The notes under the pieces: model-generated
Database searches by the model: none
What the model saw: the letters and a program-made list of their open reading frames with translations, nothing else
Told to the model about the DNA's origin: nothing
In this document: piece by piece, positions 1 to 7,942 of the stretch
Numbering within the stretch: the first letter of the stretch is position 1
Layout of the letters: every line of letters begins with the position of its first letter
From: CAZAMP01 sp964486455
Lineage (GTDB): Bacteria; Eisenbacteria; RBG-16-71-46; CAZAMP01
NCBI GenBank assembly: GCA_964486455.1
Contig: CAZAMP010000001.1
Span: 124,001-188,000 of the forward strand
Length of the DNA stretch: 64,000 bases
Direction: 5' to 3'
Made by a program: the position numbers and the translations under genes

Positions 1-854
1 TCCTTGTCATCCGTGCCGCCGACCCGCCGGATACGCCGCGTCTCCAGCACGCGCAGAAGCTTGGCCTGCACGCTCTTGGACATGTCACCGATCTCATCGA
101 GAAAGAGACTTCCACCGTTGGCCATCTCGAACAGACCGGCTTTCGAGCGCCGCGCGTCCGTGAACGCGCCCCGCTCGTGCCCGAAGAGCTCGCTCTCCAG
201 CAAATTCTCGTGAATCGCGCTGCAGTTCACATCGACGAACGGGCCATGACTCCGCGCGCTGTGGAAATGAATCATCCGGGCGATCAGCTCCTTGCCGACA
301 CCCGTTTCACCAGTGACCAAGACCGTCGACGCTCCGCCCGAAGCCACCTTCTTCACGAGCTCGAGCAGTTCCCGCATCTTCGGGTCGTCACTGACGACGA
401 AGTCCACGCGGTAGCGCTGCTTCTGTATTTCCCTCAGACGGGACACCTCACGTTCCAGCTCCACGGCGGCAAGTCCATTGCGCATGATGAGGTCGAGCTG
501 ATCCAGATCGAGCGGTTTGGAGAGATACTGATAGCAGCCCAGCCTAGCCGCCTTGACGGCTTGATCGAACTGGCCGTACGCCGTCATGATGATCACGACC
601 ACGTGTGGATAGCGCTCGTTGATTCGGGCGAGCAGTTCGAGACCGTCCTCCCCGGACTCCTTCAGCTTCTGATCGAGCAGGACCAGATCGATCGGCTCCC
701 GCTCGAGAATGCCAAAACACGCCTCCCCGTTCGCAGCCGTATGGACTTCCGCGTAGTCCCTCTTGAAACGCTCCGAGAGCGAGAAGCGGATGTTCTTCTC
801 GTCGTCCACGATCAGTAGCCGAAGGCGACTCGTATCGATGCCCACTTCGTTCAC
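1..854 (-). CDS. Sigma-54-dependent NtrC-family response regulator (partial, 3' end outside window)
   Basis: This is a two-component activator that opens sigma-54 promoters. The receiver domain covers about residues 10-125, with the acidic pair VDDE near the start, the phospho-acceptor Asp in LVLLDQ and the Lys in YLSKP. The AAA+ domain follows from about residue 150, with Walker A GETGVGKE and the sigma-54 contact loop ELFGHERGAFTDA. The usual GAFTGA glycine is Asp here. The C-terminal half of the AAA+ domain and any helix-turn-helix lie outside the window. The start is GTG at 854, in a GTGA junction with the stop of the upstream histidine kinase, so the two are coupled. Flagellar genes lie next door and an exact sigma-54 promoter precedes flgF. 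From this I infer a FlgR-type flagellar regulator, but other sigma-54 targets are possible. Confidence 0.9.
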   Translation of the reverse strand, partial: MNEVGIDTSRLRLLIVDDEKNIRFSLSERFKRDYAEVHTAANGEACFGILEREPIDLVLLDQKLKESGEDGLELLARINERYPHVVVIIMTAYGQFDQAVKAARLGCYQYLSKPLDLDQLDLIMRNGLAAVELEREVSRLREIQKQRYRVDFVVSDDPKMRELLELVKKVASGGASTVLVTGETGVGKELIARMIHFHSARSHGPFVDVNCSAIHENLLESELFGHERGAFTDARRSKAGLFEMANGGSLFLDEIGDMSKSVQAKLLRVLETRRIRRVGGTDDK

Positions 855-2464
855 CGTGCTCTCCTATCAACCGGGAGGTCCAGAAAGAACGTCGTTCCCT
901 TGCCCTCTTCACTCACCACCGATAGGAACCCGGCGTGCTCGCCGACGATCGTCTGGCTCACGCTCAGGCCGAGCCCGAGACCGTCCGGCTTGGTGGTGAA
1001 GAACGGATTGAACACTCTCTGCATATGGTCCGGAGAAATGCCGGGTCCCGTGTCGCGCACCCGGATGCGGACGAAGTCGCGATCCACCCTCTTCGGCGCC
1101 TCCGAGAAGCGGTCTCCGGAGCGACGGCCGCTCCGGCCGCCGACAACGAGCCGCCGGGTGAACGGCTGAACCCCGATCTCGAGCCGCCCCCCTTCCTTCT
1201 TCATCGCCTGGATCGCATTCTGAACAAGGTTGTGGAGGACCTGCTGGATTTGATCGGGGTCATGCCAAATCTCGGGGAGGTCGGGCGAGATCTCTGAGTG
1301 GATGGAGATCCCGGCGTCGTCCGCCGGTTTGGCCACCAACGTCAACACTCGATCCAGGCATTCGCCGACGGCGCCCTTCTGCATGCGCGGCATGCTCGGT
1401 CTCGCGTATTGCCGAACCTGATTGGCGAGTCGGCTGAGCCGATCGACTTCCTCCATGATCACCGAGATGAACTTCTGCGACTCTTCGTCATCGACGAGTC
1501 GATCACGAAGGAGCTGCGCGCATCCGCGGATCCCGGTCAGGGGGTTCCCGATCTCATGCGCGATGCCGGCGGCCAGCTCGCCGATCGTGGCCAATCGATC
1601 ACGGTGGCGAACCCGTTCCTCCATGCTCTTGATGTCCGACAGGTCCCGGAAGATCCCCACCGCGCCGAGCACGCCACCGTCCCGGGAGCGGATCTGCGAC
1701 AGCCTGAGATCGACCGGAATCTCGCGACCGTCGCTCCGCCGGACCCAGAGCTCGATCTCGGGCATGTCACCTTTCAGGCCTTCGAGGAGGACGTTTTCGC
1801 CGTCGACGAGTGTGCGAAAGACGCGGAGGGCATCGGCACCGACCGCTTCGCCGACTGAGATGCCGAGAATCCGCTCGGAGGCCGGATTAAAGTAGATGAC
1901 CCGGCCCCACGGATCGATCGCGATCAGCCCCGTCGAAACATCTCTGAGAATCGAGCGACTGAATTCATACGAATGGAGGATTCCGCTGAGCTCCGTGCGC
2001 GCGGCGAGCGCGTAGCCCAGCACAGGCGGCATGTCCTTCCAGAGTGCGACCGCATCCTCTCGCCGGGCGGAGAATACGATCGCTCCCGCAACCGCATCCT
2101 TGATCCTGATCGGAAGCGCCCAATCCGGATCAAGCGCGTCGTCGTCGCCGGGCGAAGTCGGTAGCGAGAAGCACGCCTCGGCGGCGATCAGGTCAGGGCC
2201 CCCGAGTTTCCGCCCGCGCGCCGCCGCGCCGACCTGAGTGGCGAGTTCGTCCACGTGGGCCGGCGTGTAGCCGTGCACCACGACGGGTTCCACGAGCCCC
2301 GCTTCTCCCAAGTAGAAGAGGACGAACGCCTCGACCCCATACAGCCGCCCGAGCACGGTCCGGAGCAAATCGGCATAGGGTGACGTATCGGCAAGTCCCG
2401 GCGCGTCCCAGGACCTCACGTCCAGCTGAAGGGGCGTCATCTGCGATCGGTCGGTGGCTCGCAC
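851..2464 (-). CDS. Sensor histidine kinase (GAF-PAS-HisKA-HATPase), partner of the NtrC-type regulator
   Basis: This is the cognate kinase for the downstream sigma-54 activator. The 537-residue protein has no membrane segment, so it should be cytosolic. It has an N-terminal GAF-like region (about 1-165), a PAS domain (about 170-285; GLIAIDPWGRVIYFNPA), a HisKA H-box (AGIAHEIGNPLTGI, His near 305) and a HATPase with an N-box (NLVQNAIQAM), DTGPGIS and GLGLGLSVS. The start is GTG at 2464, with GGAGA seven bases upstream and a sigma-70-like promoter in front. An internal Met at residue 9 is the alternative start. A cytosolic kinase paired with an NtrC-like regulator beside flagellar genes resembles the FlgS/FlgR pair of Epsilonproteobacteria. 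That role is inferred from position. Confidence 0.9.
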   Translation of the reverse strand: MRATDRSQMTPLQLDVRSWDAPGLADTSPYADLLRTVLGRLYGVEAFVLFYLGEAGLVEPVVVHGYTPAHVDELATQVGAAARGRKLGGPDLIAAEACFSLPTSPGDDDALDPDWALPIRIKDAVAGAIVFSARREDAVALWKDMPPVLGYALAARTELSGILHSYEFSRSILRDVSTGLIAIDPWGRVIYFNPASERILGISVGEAVGADALRVFRTLVDGENVLLEGLKGDMPEIELWVRRSDGREIPVDLRLSQIRSRDGGVLGAVGIFRDLSDIKSMEERVRHRDRLATIGELAAGIAHEIGNPLTGIRGCAQLLRDRLVDDEESQKFISVIMEEVDRLSRLANQVRQYARPSMPRMQKGAVGECLDRVLTLVAKPADDAGISIHSEISPDLPEIWHDPDQIQQVLHNLVQNAIQAMKKEGGRLEIGVQPFTRRLVVGGRSGRRSGDRFSEAPKRVDRDFVRIRVRDTGPGISPDHMQRVFNPFFTTKPDGLGLGLSVSQTIVGEHAGFLSVVSEEGKGTTFFLDLPVDRRAR

Positions 2465-2496
2465 GCGTTTCTCCGGGTGAATCGATGGTCGTCGGC

Positions 2497-2525
2497 ATCC
2501 TAATCGACGGGGCTGATTGCATCAA
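2497..2525 (-). promoter_or_regulatory. Sigma-70-like promoter of the kinase/regulator operon
   Basis: Reading the minus strand, TTGATG (2525-2520) is separated by 17 bases from TAGGAT (2502-2497). This puts the start of transcription near 2490, about 26 bases before the GTG of the kinase. The -10 form TAGNAT recurs at other candidate promoters in this window. Confidence 0.5.
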
Positions 2526-2596
2526 GGTGCGGGTCTGAAGTTAGAGCAGGAAAGCAGGGCCGCTCGCGGCCGGCAGGAGGCTGTCGTGCTGGCGAA

Positions 2597-2848
2597 TCAG
2601 AATTCGAGTTCGAGGATGAGGCGTTCCGCCAATCGCATCTGGATGTCACGCCTCGCGTAGTAGCCGTTCAAGATCTTGAGTCGCGCCTCCGCGACCTTGC
2701 CGGGCCGCACCGGGTCATCGGCGGCCTCGTCGCCGGAGATCTGGACGCGGTCGGATCGGCAATCGCCTTTGCCCTCGCACCGCTTGCCTCCCCGAATCAC
2801 ACGGAGATTCGGCGGGCCGCCGGGGCGGCCGATCTTGTCCACACCCAT
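2597..2848 (-). CDS. flgM: Anti-sigma-28 factor FlgM-like protein
   Basis: This 83-residue protein probably holds sigma-28 (FliA) inactive until the hook is complete and is then exported through the flagellum. The C-terminal half reads DRVQISGDEAADD, then KVAEARLKILNGYYARRDI and MRLAERLILEL. That is the FlgM pattern of a Ser/Asp-rich linker followed by two sigma-binding helices around a 'G-Y' turn. The N-terminal 30 residues are basic and contain two cysteines, which is unusual for FlgM. The ATG at 2848 follows GGAGG in the short gap after the chaperone gene. It is the last gene of the flagellin-fliS-fliD-flaG run, a normal place for flgM. I am fairly sure of the family. Confidence 0.75.
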   Translation of the reverse strand: MGVDKIGRPGGPPNLRVIRGGKRCEGKGDCRSDRVQISGDEAADDPVRPGKVAEARLKILNGYYARRDIQMRLAERLILELEF

Positions 2849-2860
2849 GCGCGCCTCCGT

Positions 2861-3280
2861 TCAGCGCCTTACATCGCACCAGCCGCCAGGACGGCCACGA
2901 TCGCCCCGCGCTTGATGCTCCACAAGCTTGCGACCGGCCCGAACGCTGCGCAGCCGCTCCGCGGAGCGTTCCTGCGCGCGCGCCAGGGCGGTCTCAATCC
3001 CCATGGCGCCGCGCTCGAGCGCGTGGAGAGCGTCAGCGATCCGGCGTCCCTTCGCGTGCTCTTCCGCGGTTGGGCCACCGGGAGTCGCCAGCCAGGTGTC
3101 ACCGACGTGCTGCAGCCGCAGGCCGAAGCTCTCCAAAAGCTCGCGACGACGCGCCAACATGCTGTCGACGCGATCGTACTCCCCCTCGTCGAGCCCGGCG
3201 GCGATCTCATCACCGAGGTCTCGAAACGCGGAGATATCCGATTCCAGGGCCGCGAATGCTTCCTCAACTGATCCGGTCAT
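2861..3280 (-). CDS. Small helical flagellar chaperone candidate (FliT/FlgN-like position)
   Basis: The protein has 139 residues, predicted almost entirely helical and rich in Glu, Arg and Ala. It has heptad-like stretches (AFAALESDISAFRDLGDEI; RRELLESFGLRLQHVGDTW) and no membrane segment. Export chaperones such as FliT and FlgN share this size and character, and fliT usually sits beside fliS and fliD, as here. There is no diagnostic motif, so the function is inferred from position and composition. It begins four bases after the stop of flaG and ends 12 bases before flgM, which makes it part of the flagellin operon. Confidence 0.6.
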   Translation of the reverse strand: MTGSVEEAFAALESDISAFRDLGDEIAAGLDEGEYDRVDSMLARRRELLESFGLRLQHVGDTWLATPGGPTAEEHAKGRRIADALHALERGAMGIETALARAQERSAERLRSVRAGRKLVEHQARGDRGRPGGWCDVRR

Positions 3281-3283
3281 TCA

Positions 3284-3667
3284 CTATCCTTCTGATTCGC
3301 TGAGTAGGCCGACAAATCCCGCAAAGAACTTCATCCGCCGCTCCATTTCTTCGGGTGGAATCTGGCGAACGACGTTTCCGGTGGATTTGTCGACGACCTC
3401 GAGAATCATGTGCCCCCTTACTTCCGACTTGCGAAAGACCACGGCAAGCTTGGACTGGCGGGCGAGGGTATTTGCGGTCTCGAGGAGTCCGTCCACATCG
3501 ATCCGATCACTCTGTTGCGGTTCCGACCCGGCACCTTCGGTGTCGGGTTGCGCGTCCGCGCGCGGTGCTGCGTCCTTGGGCATCGTGCTGCTTTGGACGG
3601 CGGCATCCGACGTTTCCGATCCCGAGGGCCTCGTTACAGGCGCCTGGGAGACGTCTTCGATCTCCAT
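3284..3667 (-). CDS. flaG: FlaG family flagellar protein
   Basis: The protein has 127 residues. An N-terminal half of about 60 residues looks disordered and is rich in Ser, Pro, Ala and Asp. The C-terminal FlaG core follows: LAVVFRKSEVRGHMILEVVD, then STGNVVRQIPPEEMERRM. The 'VVD..TG.VVRQIPPEE' string is the family signature. FlaG proteins affect filament length or assembly in several bacteria, by a mechanism that is not settled. It lies between fliD and the chaperone candidate in the flagellin operon. Confidence 0.85.
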   Translation of the reverse strand: MEIEDVSQAPVTRPSGSETSDAAVQSSTMPKDAAPRADAQPDTEGAGSEPQQSDRIDVDGLLETANTLARQSKLAVVFRKSEVRGHMILEVVDKSTGNVVRQIPPEEMERRMKFFAGFVGLLSESEG

Positions 3668-3694
3668 GCCGTCGACCTCCTGGTCGTCGTCTCA

Positions 3695-5101
3695 CTAATA
3701 GAACCCGTAGAACGAACCTGTCGAGTTGAGAGAACCCAATGCCTGTTGTTGAAATCCGATCTGAGCAACTAATTGACTGAGCCGTCCCAGCTCGCTTCGT
3801 ATCTGCTCTTCTCTGAGCGCCAAGTACTCTTCCATGCGCTCAATCCGTAGATCCAGCATGTCCTTCTTCGAATCGACCAGCTCCGTCGATAGCTGGAGGG
3901 ACCCGCCGATCTTGGTAAACGCGTTTGCCATTTCCTTCAGACGCGACGCGATACCGTCCTCAGAAGCGAAGAAGGCTTCCACATCGTCCGGGTTAGCCGT
4001 GAGCTGGGCGAAGAACTCGTCACTGTCGCTGACGCTCAACGTCCCGTCCCGCGCGATGCTGAGACCGACGTCGTCGATGCTGTTGATATCGCCCGTCACC
4101 CCGCTGACCGACCGCACGAGACTCTGCTTCAGCTCGTTGCGGAACATCATGAACGTTAGGTCCCCGGCCAGGTCACCGCGCCCGGACCCGGTTTCATCCC
4201 CGGACCCGAGCTTCGAATTGAGATAGCTCATTATCTCGTTGAATGAGCTGACCATCTCATCGACCTTCTCGTGGACGTCTTCCTCGTTGAATCCGATCGT
4301 CAGTGTGATGACTTCGTTCTCTGAGGTCGTGTCCCGAAGATTGATCACGATCCCCGTGAGAACGTCCTCGACCTCGTTGTCCGCGGACGTCAGCGTGAGG
4401 CCGTCGAGCGTGAAGTTCGCGTCAAGCGCTTCCACCGTGGTGTTGGCCGAGAAGCTTCCCACGGCCGATGTCCCGGCGAGCCCCAGGTCGGCCATGAGGT
4501 TTCCGGATGTATCGGTGACGGAAGCGATCAGGTTGGCGGTTCCTGACTCCGTCGCTGACAGAACGATCTTTCTCGTGTCGGTGTTTGGATCGACCGTCAC
4601 CAGGTCCGCGGTCACCGGCGCGCCGCTTGATCGGATGACATCCACGACCTTTTGCATGGCCGTGGCGTTGTCATCATCGGCGGCGATGTCGACGCTTATG
4701 GATGTCGCGGTGCCGTCCACGGTGATTTCGAAGGTGTAGCTGTTGGCCGTGATGTCCGAGCCGGTTCCGACGAAGCCTGAGGAAGCGATCTTGTGCGCCT
4801 GAGCGAGAGAGTCGACGGTGAGCGTATGACTTCCCGTGTTCGCGGTCGCGCTCGCGGTCGCCGTGGCCACGGTATCGTCGGACGACGCCACGTTGAACTG
4901 CCTGAGCACGGAACCCGACCCCAGCTCGGCGAAGCCGCTGATCAGGCTCTTGAACGCGCTCACCTTCGAGCGCAGGTCGCTGAGGATTCCGAGTCGTACG
5001 TCCAGCGTGCCCCGCTTCGCTTGGAGATTGCGAAGCGGCTGTGATTCAAGATAGAGGAGCTGCTCAAGGTAGTCGTTCTGATTAACGCCAGATACACTCA
5101 T
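3695..5101 (-). CDS. fliD: Flagellar filament cap protein FliD (HAP2)
   Basis: FliD forms the cap at the filament tip under which exported flagellin folds. The 468 residues include the N-terminal FliD domain (QNDYLEQLLYLESQPLRNLQ; FNVASSDDTVATATASATA) and a variable central region. The C-terminal FliD domain (VDEMVSSFNEIMSYLNSKLG; GDLAGDLTFMMFRNELKQSL; DVGLSIARDGTLSVSDSDEF) ends in a long coiled coil near 400-450. The length is typical. The ATG at 5101 is four bases after the fliS stop, so the two genes are translationally linked. Confidence 0.95.
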   Translation of the reverse strand: MSVSGVNQNDYLEQLLYLESQPLRNLQAKRGTLDVRLGILSDLRSKVSAFKSLISGFAELGSGSVLRQFNVASSDDTVATATASATANTGSHTLTVDSLAQAHKIASSGFVGTGSDITANSYTFEITVDGTATSISVDIAADDDNATAMQKVVDVIRSSGAPVTADLVTVDPNTDTRKIVLSATESGTANLIASVTDTSGNLMADLGLAGTSAVGSFSANTTVEALDANFTLDGLTLTSADNEVEDVLTGIVINLRDTTSENEVITLTIGFNEEDVHEKVDEMVSSFNEIMSYLNSKLGSGDETGSGRGDLAGDLTFMMFRNELKQSLVRSVSGVTGDINSIDDVGLSIARDGTLSVSDSDEFFAQLTANPDDVEAFFASEDGIASRLKEMANAFTKIGGSLQLSTELVDSKKDMLDLRIERMEEYLALREEQIRSELGRLSQLVAQIGFQQQALGSLNSTGSFYGFY

Positions 5102-5105
5102 GATG

Positions 5106-5477
5106 TCACGCTCCTGTGTCGGTTGCTTCCCGGCCCTCCGCGTGTGTCTTGGGTTGTGACCCGCCGCCGCCGCGAAGACTCTGGGCCCACGTGTCTCTCA
5201 GTTCTTGGAGGAACTTTTGAGCCTCGTCGAAGGCGCCTTCGCGCAGCCGCCTATAGATGTAGTCGTAGAGGACGAGGAGGTTCCCCCCCATCTCTTGATA
5301 CGTGAAGTCGAGACCATTCATCAGCTCGACGATCGCCTCGCCGGCCCGCCGACTGTCCCGCTTTTCACAGGACTGGATGGCGATATCGTACGCCGCCAGG
5401 ATAAGGTCCTCCGGGCTCATTGACTCCAGTTGGATCCGTCGATACGCCTGGAGTCCCCCCCCCACACCAGTTGTCAT
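5106..5477 (-). CDS. fliS: Flagellin export chaperone FliS
   Basis: FliS binds the C-terminal D0 helix of flagellin in the cytosol and keeps it unfolded for export. The 123-residue protein carries the family features: YRRIQLESMSPEDLILAAYD near the start, then AIQSCEKRDSRRAGEAIVEL and LLVLYDYIYRRLREGAFDEA. The last 25 residues are a Gly/Glu-rich tail that looks disordered. It lies directly downstream of the second flagellin gene and upstream of fliD, its usual setting. Confidence 0.93.
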   Translation of the reverse strand: MTTGVGGGLQAYRRIQLESMSPEDLILAAYDIAIQSCEKRDSRRAGEAIVELMNGLDFTYQEMGGNLLVLYDYIYRRLREGAFDEAQKFLQELRDTWAQSLRGGGGSQPKTHAEGREATDTGA

Positions 5478-5543
5478 GCCGCCTCCGTCATCGCACTAGC
5501 TCCCGGTCGAGAGGCCGCTCCGGCTCTCTCGACCCGCCCAGTC

Positions 5544-6383
5544 CTACGACAAGAGCGCCAGCACGGATTGCCCATTCAGGTTTGCCTGAGCAAGCATCGC
5601 CGTCGTGCTCTGCTGAAGGATCTGGAACTTGGTCAGATTGAGCTGCTCCAAAGCCAGGTCCGCATCCATGACGCGACTGAACGCCGCCTCGGTATTGATC
5701 TGCGTGACCTGAATGACGTCTTCCTTGACGGTGAATCGATTGATGAGGGATCCCAGCTCGGTCAGTCCAGCAAGGACCGTGTCGCGAGCCGCGTACACCT
5801 CATTGAGATACGTCGTGTAGTTGATCGAGTTGATCACCGACGTACCGGTAAGTGCGCCCATCTGCGTCATCAGAAGGCTTGCCACCGAATACGACTGCGT
5901 GTCGAACGTTGTCTGGGTCGTCTCGTTCGTCTGGAACGTGAACGTCGTCGACCCATCGAGAAGCTTGACGCCGTTGAACTCCGTTTCAGCGGAAATCGAG
6001 TTGATTTCCCGAACGAGCTGCACGAGCTGCTGGCTGACGGCCTGCCGCTCGGCGGAGCCGATGGAGTCCGACGCGGCCCGCTCGATTTTCACGCCCATCT
6101 CCGTCAAGATGTCGTTGACCTGATTGAGAGCCCCTTCGGCGACGGACATGAGGTTCTTTGCCTCACCGAGGTTGTCATAGATTTGATTCAGGATCTTGTT
6201 CCGGTTCTTCAGTTTTGTCGCGATCGTGAGACCGGCGGGGTCATCCCCCGCTGTGTTGATCCGCCTGCCGGTTGCCATCCGGAGCTGATGCATGCCCACC
6301 TGGCGGTTGACTCCCCTCAAGGCCGCAAGTACGGTCAAACCCTGAATGTTTGACCGGATGCGGGTGAGATCTCCCTGGGACAT
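5544..6383 (-). CDS. Flagellin (copy 2, sigma-28-like promoter)
   Basis: This 279-residue flagellin has only the conserved D0/D1 parts and almost no variable domain. The N-terminus has SQGDLTRIRSNIQGL, GRRINTAGDDPAGLTIATKL and the segment up to RAASDSIGSAERQAVSQQL. The C-terminus has FSRVMDADLALEQLNLTKFQ and STTAMLAQANLNGQSVLALL. The ATG at 6383 has AAAGGAG eight bases upstream. An earlier in-frame start would add 22 residues that flagellins lack. It is about as long as the neighbouring paralogue (6749-7591) and very similar to it. A sigma-28-like promoter lies about 120 bases upstream, and the leader shares sequence blocks with the other copy. fliS and fliD follow. Confidence 0.95.
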   Translation of the reverse strand: MSQGDLTRIRSNIQGLTVLAALRGVNRQVGMHQLRMATGRRINTAGDDPAGLTIATKLKNRNKILNQIYDNLGEAKNLMSVAEGALNQVNDILTEMGVKIERAASDSIGSAERQAVSQQLVQLVREINSISAETEFNGVKLLDGSTTFTFQTNETTQTTFDTQSYSVASLLMTQMGALTGTSVINSINYTTYLNEVYAARDTVLAGLTELGSLINRFTVKEDVIQVTQINTEAAFSRVMDADLALEQLNLTKFQILQQSTTAMLAQANLNGQSVLALLS

Positions 6384-6403
6384 CCTCACACTCCTTTGCG
6401 AAT

Positions 6404-6427
6404 GCCGTCGTGCCGACCGGCGTCCAT
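6404..6427 (-). promoter_or_regulatory. Flagellin copy 2 leader hairpin and conserved block
   Basis: On the minus strand the block ATGGACGCC (6427-6419) is followed by an imperfect hairpin, GCCGGTCG / CGACGGC with one bulge. Then come AAAGGAG and, straight after GTGTG, a second GGA at the start codon. The same block, a hairpin in the same place and the same GGAGTGTG string occur before flagellin copy 1. Paired GGA motifs over a ribosome-binding site are typical of CsrA targets, and csrA is 4 kb away. Confidence 0.45.
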
Positions 6428-6509
6428 GCCGTGTATTTTCTGCGTCCAATCCCGAAAGCGGTCACACGACCGCCTGAGTTTCCGATGGTTGAATTGCCAT
6501 CGGTATCAA

Positions 6510-6537
6510 TCATCGACGTAACCGGGTGGTGTCTTTA
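6510..6537 (-). promoter_or_regulatory. Sigma-28-like promoter of flagellin copy 2
   Basis: The minus strand reads TAAA (6537-6534), 16 bases, then GTCGATGA (6517-6510). This matches the sigma-28 consensus TAAA-N15-GCCGATAA at all four -35 bases and six of eight -10 bases, with one extra spacer base. The predicted start is near 6502. FlgM in the same operon fits sigma-28 control. Confidence 0.55.
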
Positions 6538-6748
6538 GTTCCTGAGGAATTTCGGGCTGGGCGGGATGGCAGGCTCAGCAGCCACCGGACGACGAGGTCC
6601 TGAATGCGGCGGCCGCCTCCCGTTCTGTCACCAATGTGCACGACCACAGGTGACTCTCAGGAAGCGACCGCCGCGACTCACAATCGCCCGATCGCCTTAT
6701 CAGTCAACGACCTATCCGCGTAGCATCAGCCCGCGAACGACGCGCTCA

Positions 6749-7591
6749 CTATCGACCGAGGAGCGCCAGAACGCTCTGCCCGTTGAGGTTCGCCTGCGAA
6801 AGCATCGCCGTGGTGCTCTGCTGCAGGATCTGGAACTTCGTCAGGTTGAGCTGCTCCATCGCCAGATCTGCGTTCATGATCCGGCTAAACGATGCCTCGG
6901 TGTTGATCTGGGCTACCTGAATCGTCTCTTCCTTGATCGAGAAGCGGTTGATCAAGGAGCCGAGATCCGTGAGACCACTCAACACGGTCGTCCGGGCAGC
7001 ATCCACCTCATTCAGATAGGTGGAGTAGTTCGTCGAGTTGATGACCGACATGCCCGTCAGACCGTTCAGCTGGGTCATCTGAAGCGACGCCGCCGTGTAG
7101 GACGCAGTCGTGTAGGTCGTCTGGTTCGATTCGTTCGTCTGGAACGTGAAGGTCGTAGCCGCGTTCAGCAGATTGACCCCGTTGAACTCGGTTTCACCGG
7201 CGATCGAGTCAATCTCGTTGACGAGCTGAACGATCTGCTGGCTGACGGCCTGCCGCTCGGCGGTGCCGATGGAGTCCGATGCAGCCCGCTCGATCTTGAC
7301 ACCAATCTCATTCAGGATGTCATTGATCTGCCCAAGCGCCCCCTCGCCGACGGACAGCAAGTTCTTTGCCTCGCCCAGATTGTTGTAGATCTGACCGAGG
7401 ATCTTCTGCCTACTGTTCAACTTGGTAGCAATCGTCAGACCCGCCGGGTCGTCGGCGGCGCTGTTGATGCGCTTACCCGTCGCGAGCCGCAGCTGGTGAA
7501 TGCCGACCTGATTGTTAGCGTTTCGGAGAGCAGCCAGGACGTTTAGCCCCTGGATGTTCGAACGGATTCTGGTGAGATCACCCTGTGCCAT
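6749..7591 (-). CDS. Flagellin (copy 1)
   Basis: This 280-residue flagellin is nearly collinear with copy 2. It has AQGDLTRIRSNIQGLNVLAA, GKRINSAADDPAGLTIATKL, RAASDSIGTAERQAVSQQI, FSRIMNADLAMEQLNLTKFQ and STTAMLSQANLNGQSVLALL. Only the conserved core helices and a short middle segment rich in Thr, Ser and Asn are present. This segment (about 130-200) holds the sites most likely to be glycosylated by the glycosyltransferase upstream. The ATG at 7591 has AAGGGAG eight to ten bases upstream. No sigma-28 or sigma-54 motif was found in its upstream spacer. It may therefore be read through from the flgF operon or use a promoter I cannot recognise. Confidence 0.95.
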   Translation of the reverse strand: MAQGDLTRIRSNIQGLNVLAALRNANNQVGIHQLRLATGKRINSAADDPAGLTIATKLNSRQKILGQIYNNLGEAKNLLSVGEGALGQINDILNEIGVKIERAASDSIGTAERQAVSQQIVQLVNEIDSIAGETEFNGVNLLNAATTFTFQTNESNQTTYTTASYTAASLQMTQLNGLTGMSVINSTNYSTYLNEVDAARTTVLSGLTDLGSLINRFSIKEETIQVAQINTEASFSRIMNADLAMEQLNLTKFQILQQSTTAMLSQANLNGQSVLALLGR

Positions 7592-7942
7592 GGTTCCACA
7601 CTCCCTTGGGATCGGTCGTTAGGTTCGACCGGGCGTCCATTCCATGATGCGCATAGCTGTGTGGGAAACGAAGCCATCGACCTGCCCCCTGCTTACCGGG
7701 GAACTCCGCACCCGAGTTCATTTTCGTCGCGGCCCCGAATCCGCTTGAGCCACCAACGAAACCGTTTGGAAGCTGAATTCGTGTGGTTTGGAAAGGTCGA
7801 CGGTCGGGCGATTGCAGAACGCCGCGCTCATCAACGACTTGTGTGCTGCGCGGCTACCGAGGGAGCGGGCGACCTTGACGGTTGGACGCTCCTAGATGCG
7901 GCGGATTTGATCCAATGTAGGAGAATTGGGGCGGTCGGACCT
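7592..7942. other. Spacer upstream of flagellin copy 1
   Basis: In this 351-base spacer the 50 bases next to the flagellin gene are a leader with a hairpin. In the rest I see no sigma-28, sigma-54 or convincing sigma-70 promoter, no clear terminator for the glycosyltransferase and no credible small gene. Confidence 0.4.
7613..7640 (-). promoter_or_regulatory. Flagellin copy 1 leader hairpin and conserved block
   Basis: On the minus strand ATGGACGCC (7640-7632) is followed by the perfect hairpin CGGTCG / CGACCG with a seven-base loop (7631-7613). AAGGGAGTGTGGA then precedes the start codon. The order and spacing match the leader of copy 2 (block 49 versus 44 bases from the ATG). The two GGA motifs flank GTGT and could bind CsrA. 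Confidence 0.5.

Larger units (their letters stand above)
6384..6748. other. Spacer between the two flagellin genes
   Basis: This 365-base spacer holds the leader of flagellin copy 2 (to about 6430) and a sigma-28-like promoter (6510-6537). The part next to the end of copy 1 (6540-6748) shows no convincing terminator, promoter or small gene to my eye. Confidence 0.5.

Noticed and set aside
5430..7546. Long plus-strand open frames opposite the two flagellins
   Set aside because: They mirror the flagellin duplication: the two antisense frames resemble each other only because the flagellins do.
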